Source: Thermoflexales bacterium
GTDB lineage: Bacteria; Chloroflexota; Anaerolineae; B4-G1; SLSP01
NCBI GenBank assembly: GCA_007130345.1
Contig: SLSP01000131.1
Location: 1-6,331 of the forward strand
Direction: 5' to 3'
DNA length: 6,331 nucleotides
The notes under the pieces were generated by a model. That model did no database searches and had not been told where the DNA came from. It saw only the letters and a list, made by a program, of their open reading frames with translations. Made by a program: the position numbers and the translations under genes. This document shows positions 1 through 3,715 of the stretch, in pieces. Every line of letters begins with the position of its first letter. Position 1 is the stretch's first letter.

Positions 1-156
1 GATGAACAGGTCTTCTTCGTTGATCTCGTCATCGAGCCGTTGAATCTCCAAATGGAAGGCGCGGATGAGATCGTCTTGATGATCTTCCAAGAGTTGAGCC
101 AGATCGTACCGGGCCAACTTGAATGTACTTTCGCGGATTAATCGTCGAACTGCCAT
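1..156 (-). CDS. Small helical protein, 5' portion only (3' end outside window)
   Basis: A frame of 52 codons opens at the ATG at 156 and runs in frame to position 1 without a stop. The N-terminus is basic (MAVRRLIRESTFKLARYDL). An amphipathic, acidic helical stretch follows (LLEDHQDDLIRAFHLEIQR, then LDDEINEEDLFI) with hydrophobic residues at helix-like spacing, so a coiled-coil or helix-bundle protein is plausible. A very strong Shine-Dalgarno supports the start. Another frame on this strand is also open across this stretch, but its translation is rich in Arg and Ser and lacks such a start signal. I do not recognise the family. The 90-base gap and hairpin separating it from the upstream operon suggest separate or attenuated expression. 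Confidence 0.75.
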   Translation of the reverse strand, partial: MAVRRLIRESTFKLARYDLAQLLEDHQDDLIRAFHLEIQRLDDEINEEDLFI

Positions 157-160
157 CACT

Positions 161-167
161 CCTCCTT
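161..167 (-). promoter_or_regulatory. Strong ribosome binding site for the small helical protein
   Basis: The minus strand reads AAGGAGG here, 4 bases before the ATG at 156. It is a near-perfect anti-16S match and decides the start of the left-edge partial gene. Confidence 0.8.
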
Positions 168-186
168 GAGGCCAACTGACGCGATA

Positions 187-214
187 AACCCGCCCCGCTT
201 ACTCGGGACGGGTT
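187..214 (-). terminator. Probable intrinsic terminator or attenuator hairpin after the four-gene operon
   Basis: On the minus-strand RNA an 11-pair stem forms between AACCCGUCCCG and CGGGGCGGGUU, closed by a six-base loop (AGUAAG), with one G-U wobble. The wobble pairs only in minus-strand RNA, not in plus-strand RNA, which supports function in this direction. The U-tract is short (UUUAU, partly inside the stem), so termination may be partial. It lies 32 bases past the stop of the KOW protein and just before the next gene's ribosome binding site, so it could also attenuate readthrough or stabilise the upstream mRNA 3' end. Confidence 0.65.
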
Positions 215-246
215 CTGAATCAGGGGGCACATCCCCACAGGCCGAT

Positions 247-1296
247 TTACAGTAACCGTTCCAAGTTGATGTAGGGGACCAATGTGGTCTCTTTGCCTAT
301 ATCGACTTCGACGCCGGGCAAGCGCGCCCCTGTTTCCAATTGTACCATACCTGGCGGGATGTCCACCACCGTGCCAGAGGTGCCGAAGTACGGGCCGCGC
401 AGAATGCGCACTTTGCCGCCTACGCGCAGCGGTTCCTCGGGATTTATAGGATCGCCGGATTGCGCGGGCATCGGCACAACGATATAAGGCCGTTCCTCGC
501 CCCAGCGCAGTTGCATCCGCCCGCACAGCGCGGCCTCGCGCCCATCCAACGAGCGCAGGAGATCGAAGATCGCTTTGGACATCGGGGTGACGCCGAGGCC
601 CTCCGTGCAGACTACGGGGAACTCCAGCGTTTCCAGCAGCGGCACGAGTGATGGCGGAACGCCCCCCACGATGATGCCGCGCACCTGCGCCTCGATAGCG
701 TGTTCCAATGTTTCCTCGTCAATGCGCGAACCGCCTACCAGGATGACGCCTTGTAGCGAAGGGTCGATGTGTTTGGGGCGAATGGGGTGGCGCGGCGCGC
801 GCACCACGACACGCAACACGCCAAAGGCTTCTTTGCCGTTGCCCCAGATGGCCTGGATATGCGCGCCCACGGTCTCAATCATCACGCCTTCTTCCGGCCA
901 GGTCTCCACCACCCTCCCCGGTACCAACGCGCTCAGTTGGATGGCACCCGGCTCGGCCTCAATCAGCAAGCGCCCACGTCCACTGCCCACGAGCACGCCC
1001 TCAATGGGGGAGCGACAGACCGGCCCGCCAAAGCTACCGCGCGCGGCCAGCACATCTCCGCGCTTGAGGGTCGCGCCCTCCTTGACCTTGAGCATATTCT
1101 TGACCCGCTTGACGGGCACATCCAGCTCGCGGGCCACGTCCACAATGCGGAAATCCGGCGGATCCACGGCCTGCGCCACGATGTGCGCCGGCTCCACGGA
1201 ATCGCCCGCGCGATAGAGCACTTCGCCGGGACGCGGCAAGCGCCGGGGGACGCGCACCAGGGTCAGAGGGTTGACGATGCTATAGGATATGAACAT
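247..1296 (-). CDS. Barrel-sandwich (lipoyl-like) and KOW-motif protein of unknown function
   Basis: This 349-residue protein has no signal peptide or membrane helix, so it is probably cytosolic. Residues 20-165 are rich in short beta strands and turn motifs typical of barrel-sandwich hybrid folds: PGEVLYRAGDSV, EGATLKRGDVLA, SPIEGVLVGSGRG and LSALVPGRVVE. I see no lysine in a canonical biotin or lipoate attachment context. Residues 180-260 look like a small Rossmann-like alpha/beta domain (GVILVGG, RGIIVGG, FPVVCTEGLG). Residues 290-335 fit a KOW motif (VGGKVRILRGPYFGTSGTVVDIP), the small beta module found in NusG and some ribosomal proteins; the C-terminus, VPYINLERLL, completes the final strand. 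KOW modules often bind RNA or protein, but that is not shown here. The start ATG follows the upstream stop after one base, with GGGAGG 5 bases away. Position suggests a partner of the GlmL/MutL-like ATPase. Domain assignments are by eye. Confidence 0.82.
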   Translation of the reverse strand: MFISYSIVNPLTLVRVPRRLPRPGEVLYRAGDSVEPAHIVAQAVDPPDFRIVDVARELDVPVKRVKNMLKVKEGATLKRGDVLAARGSFGGPVCRSPIEGVLVGSGRGRLLIEAEPGAIQLSALVPGRVVETWPEEGVMIETVGAHIQAIWGNGKEAFGVLRVVVRAPRHPIRPKHIDPSLQGVILVGGSRIDEETLEHAIEAQVRGIIVGGVPPSLVPLLETLEFPVVCTEGLGVTPMSKAIFDLLRSLDGREAALCGRMQLRWGEERPYIVVPMPAQSGDPINPEEPLRVGGKVRILRGPYFGTSGTVVDIPPGMVQLETGARLPGVEVDIGKETTLVPYINLERLL

Positions 1297-1297
1297 A

Positions 1298-1307
1298 TCA
1301 GCCTCCC
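1298..1307 (-). promoter_or_regulatory. Stop/Shine-Dalgarno overlap that couples the KOW protein gene to the ATPase gene
   Basis: The same string, GGGAGGCTGA, ends the ATPase gene, again encoding Gly-Gly-stop. GGGAGG (1302-1307) sits 5 bases before the ATG at 1296, with one base between stop and start. It is nearly a copy of the preceding junction. Confidence 0.8.
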
Positions 1308-3046
1308 ACGTCCCAAATCCAGCCGTTTAGGAGGCGGCGGCGCTGGTCAGGGTCTTTGGGCAGGCTCAGAGGACGGCCTCGCACATCCACGACCAGCCCC
1401 ACCAGCCCCCCGATAGCCTCGATTTTGCCTCCACGCCCTGGCCCTAGCCCCACATCAAAGCGGCGGAGCGGTTTGATTTTGAGAGTGGCGCGTTGTCCAG
1501 GCAACAGGGGCCAGATTTCCAATTCGCCATAGCGCGCCTCGACGTCCAACTCGCCGCCATCCTCGTAGATGATGGACATTTGCAGCACCACGTCGCCGGG
1601 CCGGGGCGCTTTGCCGACCGGCGAGATCACGGTGCCGAGCGAGACCAGCGCGCCGCCCTCTAGCGCGGAGGCCGCGGCCACCGGCTTGATCCGCGCGACG
1701 GCACCGAGCGCCGGGGCCGCGCGGTTGATGTCAAGCAGGATGGTGGAGATGCCCACCGGCTGAAGGCCATCCAATACGACCAGGAGGGCCTGCCCCGGAC
1801 GCGGCATGTGAACCATACCGCCGCCAGAGATGAGGATGGGGTCTAGGCCCGGCATCATCCCTGCCTGGATCTGCGCGCCGCCGGTGTCCCAGGTCGGGAT
1901 AGCGATGCGCAACGCCGAGCGCAACATCTCGCGGGCCACAGCCTGCTCCACCCACAACTCGCGCGGCTCTTGGGGCACAGTCCAGGGGCGCAGTTCACGG
2001 TTATGCAACATCACCAGCAGCTCATCGGGGTCCATTTCTTCCGGTATCCAGCGCAACAGGGCATCTATGCCGTGCCGTTTGACCCAGGCCAGCGGCCCAT
2101 AAGCGATGCCCCGCTCGTAAATGCTCACGTAAGGCCGCCCGGCAAAGGTGGCCGCTACCGTTGTCGTCGCCGCGCCGATGTCAACGCCCAGGACGCCCCG
2201 GTCTTCGTTGTGCTCGCGGTGCCAGAGATAATCCACCACATCGGAAAAAGCGGTCGCGGTGGGAAGTAAGGGCAGGCGGTTCCAGGAGGATAGGGTGTCC
2301 ACACCGGGCGTCTGCTGCAAGCGCTTTTCCACATAGTGCTGCTCCAGCAGGGCTTGCGCCGGCCCCAGATGCTCAGTGCTGGTGGTGGGGTGGACATTAT
2401 CGGCGACTTCGACCGGGGCGATATCCCCAAGCAGCTTCGTTACCGCCGAGCGCAACCGGGCATTGCCGGCATACAGGATCGCCGGACGCTCGTTTTCGGG
2501 CAGCATCGAACTGGCTAACGCGATGGCGTCCGCCAATTCCATCACCGGACGCGACGCCCCGCCATCTACGCCGCCCACCAGCAAGACCGCGTCCGGGCGG
2601 GTATCGCGCACGATTCGCGCCCAGGTTTCTTGCGGCGAGCGCAGGCTGCCCTCGCGCAATAACGTCGCCAACACGTTGGTATAGGTGCCTGAAGCGGCGC
2701 GGCGCGCGCTTTCCAGGCTCATTTCTCGCACCAGCCCGGCGATGACCAGGCGCAGCGGCTCCGGCGCGCTGAGGATGACCACGAAAGCGTCCACGCCCTC
2801 GATGCTCATGCGCGGGGTGATGAGCCGTCCGCGCGTGTACAGCACGCGCCCGGTGATGGCTTCCAAATCCTCGATGGCGTGGATAACGCCAACGCTCACG
2901 TCACTCCACGGAGGATTGAGGGTGGTCAGGGTTTCCGTCTGCGCGACAAACCGGTAATTGTCTTCTACACGTTCCAGAAGCAGCAATTTGGTCACAACCG
3001 ACCCGCAATCGGCGACTAGGATGGATTCGATGATTTGTTCGGCCAT
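1298..3046 (-). CDS. GlmL/MutL-like ASKHA-fold ATPase (glutamate mutase accessory protein family)
   Basis: This 582-residue soluble protein has the two-lobed actin/Hsp70-type nucleotide-binding pattern. Phosphate-1 loop: DCGSVVTK at 13-20. Phosphate-2 loop: DIGAATTT at 289-296. A glycine-rich ISGGGMV at 407-413 fits the adenosine motif. GGVDGG (158-163) and YAGN (192-195) match GlmL/MutL proteins as I remember them. That family accompanies B12-dependent glutamate mutase and is thought to act as its ATP-driven reactivating chaperone; it is unrelated to the mismatch-repair MutL. Two oddities stand out. Classical GlmL has GGATTD at phosphate-2, whereas here the Asp is Thr. The protein is also about 120 residues longer than clostridial GlmL, the extra part being a C-terminal region (about 468-582) containing GLGPGRGGK and ending WIWDVGG. 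No mutase subunit is encoded nearby, so the true client is unknown. The start ATG is one base after the upstream stop, with GGGAGG 5 bases before it. Family assignment is fairly sure; function is not. Confidence 0.85.
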   Translation of the reverse strand: MAEQIIESILVADCGSVVTKLLLLERVEDNYRFVAQTETLTTLNPPWSDVSVGVIHAIEDLEAITGRVLYTRGRLITPRMSIEGVDAFVVILSAPEPLRLVIAGLVREMSLESARRAASGTYTNVLATLLREGSLRSPQETWARIVRDTRPDAVLLVGGVDGGASRPVMELADAIALASSMLPENERPAILYAGNARLRSAVTKLLGDIAPVEVADNVHPTTSTEHLGPAQALLEQHYVEKRLQQTPGVDTLSSWNRLPLLPTATAFSDVVDYLWHREHNEDRGVLGVDIGAATTTVAATFAGRPYVSIYERGIAYGPLAWVKRHGIDALLRWIPEEMDPDELLVMLHNRELRPWTVPQEPRELWVEQAVAREMLRSALRIAIPTWDTGGAQIQAGMMPGLDPILISGGGMVHMPRPGQALLVVLDGLQPVGISTILLDINRAAPALGAVARIKPVAAASALEGGALVSLGTVISPVGKAPRPGDVVLQMSIIYEDGGELDVEARYGELEIWPLLPGQRATLKIKPLRRFDVGLGPGRGGKIEAIGGLVGLVVDVRGRPLSLPKDPDQRRRLLNGWIWDVGG

Positions 3047-3047
3047 C

Positions 3048-3057
3048 TCAGCCTCCC
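3048..3057 (-). promoter_or_regulatory. Stop/Shine-Dalgarno overlap that couples the ATPase gene to the membrane protein gene
   Basis: The last codons of the six-helix protein (Gly-Gly-stop) are written GGGAGGCTGA on the minus strand, so the Shine-Dalgarno of the ATPase gene lies inside its neighbour. GGGAGG (3052-3057) is 5 bases from the ATG at 3046, and one base separates stop and start. This is a classic arrangement for termination-reinitiation. Confidence 0.8.
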
Positions 3058-3710
3058 ATCAGCCCACTGGCGATTTGCCACACGCGCATCACCAACGTCG
3101 TCAACGCGGAGGTGATGGTGCCGACGAAGGCCACCGCTAACGCTGTGACGATAAAGAAGCGTCCGATGCGATGGAGCCAGAGCATCACTGGCCGCACCTC
3201 CCCCGCGTCGGCCCGCTGGCGCGGCGAGAAGACCAGCAACGATGTTATGGTGCCCACGACCATCACCGCGCCGGTCAACAGTGTGGGGAACGTCACGCTC
3301 TGCCCCGTCGCCCACACTTGGGGGATGAGCGTGCCTGTGAGCGCGCCGGATATGGCGATAGCGGCCCCCACGCCGATCAAAAATCCCATAGAGATATTGC
3401 CGAGCACGGCGATGCGCCCTAAAGCTCCTGACGGGGTAAACCCTTTGAGAAGCAGCAATATCCCCAAAAAGAGGGGGATCGCAAAGAATAAGCGTTGGGC
3501 GAGGTCCTCCTGACCGAGGGCCAGGGTAAACCAGGGGAGCAGGACAAAGCGGATGACAATGCCCAGCGCGTATCCGACGCTGCTCCCCACCAACAAGGCC
3601 AGTGCCCAGCGGTAGAGGAAGCTATCGGTGAAGATGTAGCTCAAAATCATCAGGGTCATCACGGCCCCGACGATGATACCGATTAATTCAATATCCAGCA
3701 TCCCATTCAT
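3048..3710 (-). CDS. Six-helix integral membrane protein of unknown function
   Basis: This 220-residue protein is hydrophobic almost throughout. Likely membrane helices are at about 6-27, 34-60, 73-92, 98-130, 140-162 and 181-207. The fourth segment is glycine-rich (LGNISMGFLIGVGAAIAI) and may line a helix-packing interface. A hydrophilic loop near 163-180 (SPRQRADAGEVRP) contains basic residues. No transporter or enzyme signature is evident to me. The frame stays open upstream to an ATG at 3887, but that would add 59 residues that overlap the preceding gene and look unlike protein. The ATG at 3710, 5 bases past the upstream stop, is preferred. A modest Shine-Dalgarno AGAAGG (3724-3729) sits 13 bases upstream, longer than ideal, so expression probably relies on translational coupling. 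It likely forms a membrane complex with the preceding protein and the soluble ATPase encoded next; this is inferred from operon position only. Confidence 0.85.
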   Translation of the reverse strand: MNGMLDIELIGIIVGAVMTLMILSYIFTDSFLYRWALALLVGSSVGYALGIVIRFVLLPWFTLALGQEDLAQRLFFAIPLFLGILLLLKGFTPSGALGRIAVLGNISMGFLIGVGAAIAISGALTGTLIPQVWATGQSVTFPTLLTGAVMVVGTITSLLVFSPRQRADAGEVRPVMLWLHRIGRFFIVTALAVAFVGTITSALTTLVMRVWQIASGLMGG

Positions 3711-3715
3711 AATGA

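Noticed and set aside
224..236. A small GGGG/CCCC hairpin just downstream of the KOW gene stop.
   Set aside because: A four-pair stem without a U-tract is weak, and the stronger hairpin at 187-214 better explains termination.
29..526. A 165-codon minus-strand frame overlapping the end of the KOW gene and the small partial gene.
   Set aside because: Its Arg/Ser-rich translation resembles no protein. A different frame starting at 156 has a strong ribosome binding site and a plausible helical product.
769..1416. Long plus-strand frames opposite the KOW protein gene and the ATPase gene.
   Set aside because: They are GC-driven shadows rich in His, Arg and Ala, crossing the junction of two well-supported minus-strand genes.
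1298..3046. Interpretation of the ATPase as DNA mismatch-repair MutL.
   Set aside because: It lacks the GHKL ATPase motifs of repair MutL; its DCGSVVTK and DIGAATT loops are of the ASKHA type. The shared name is a coincidence.
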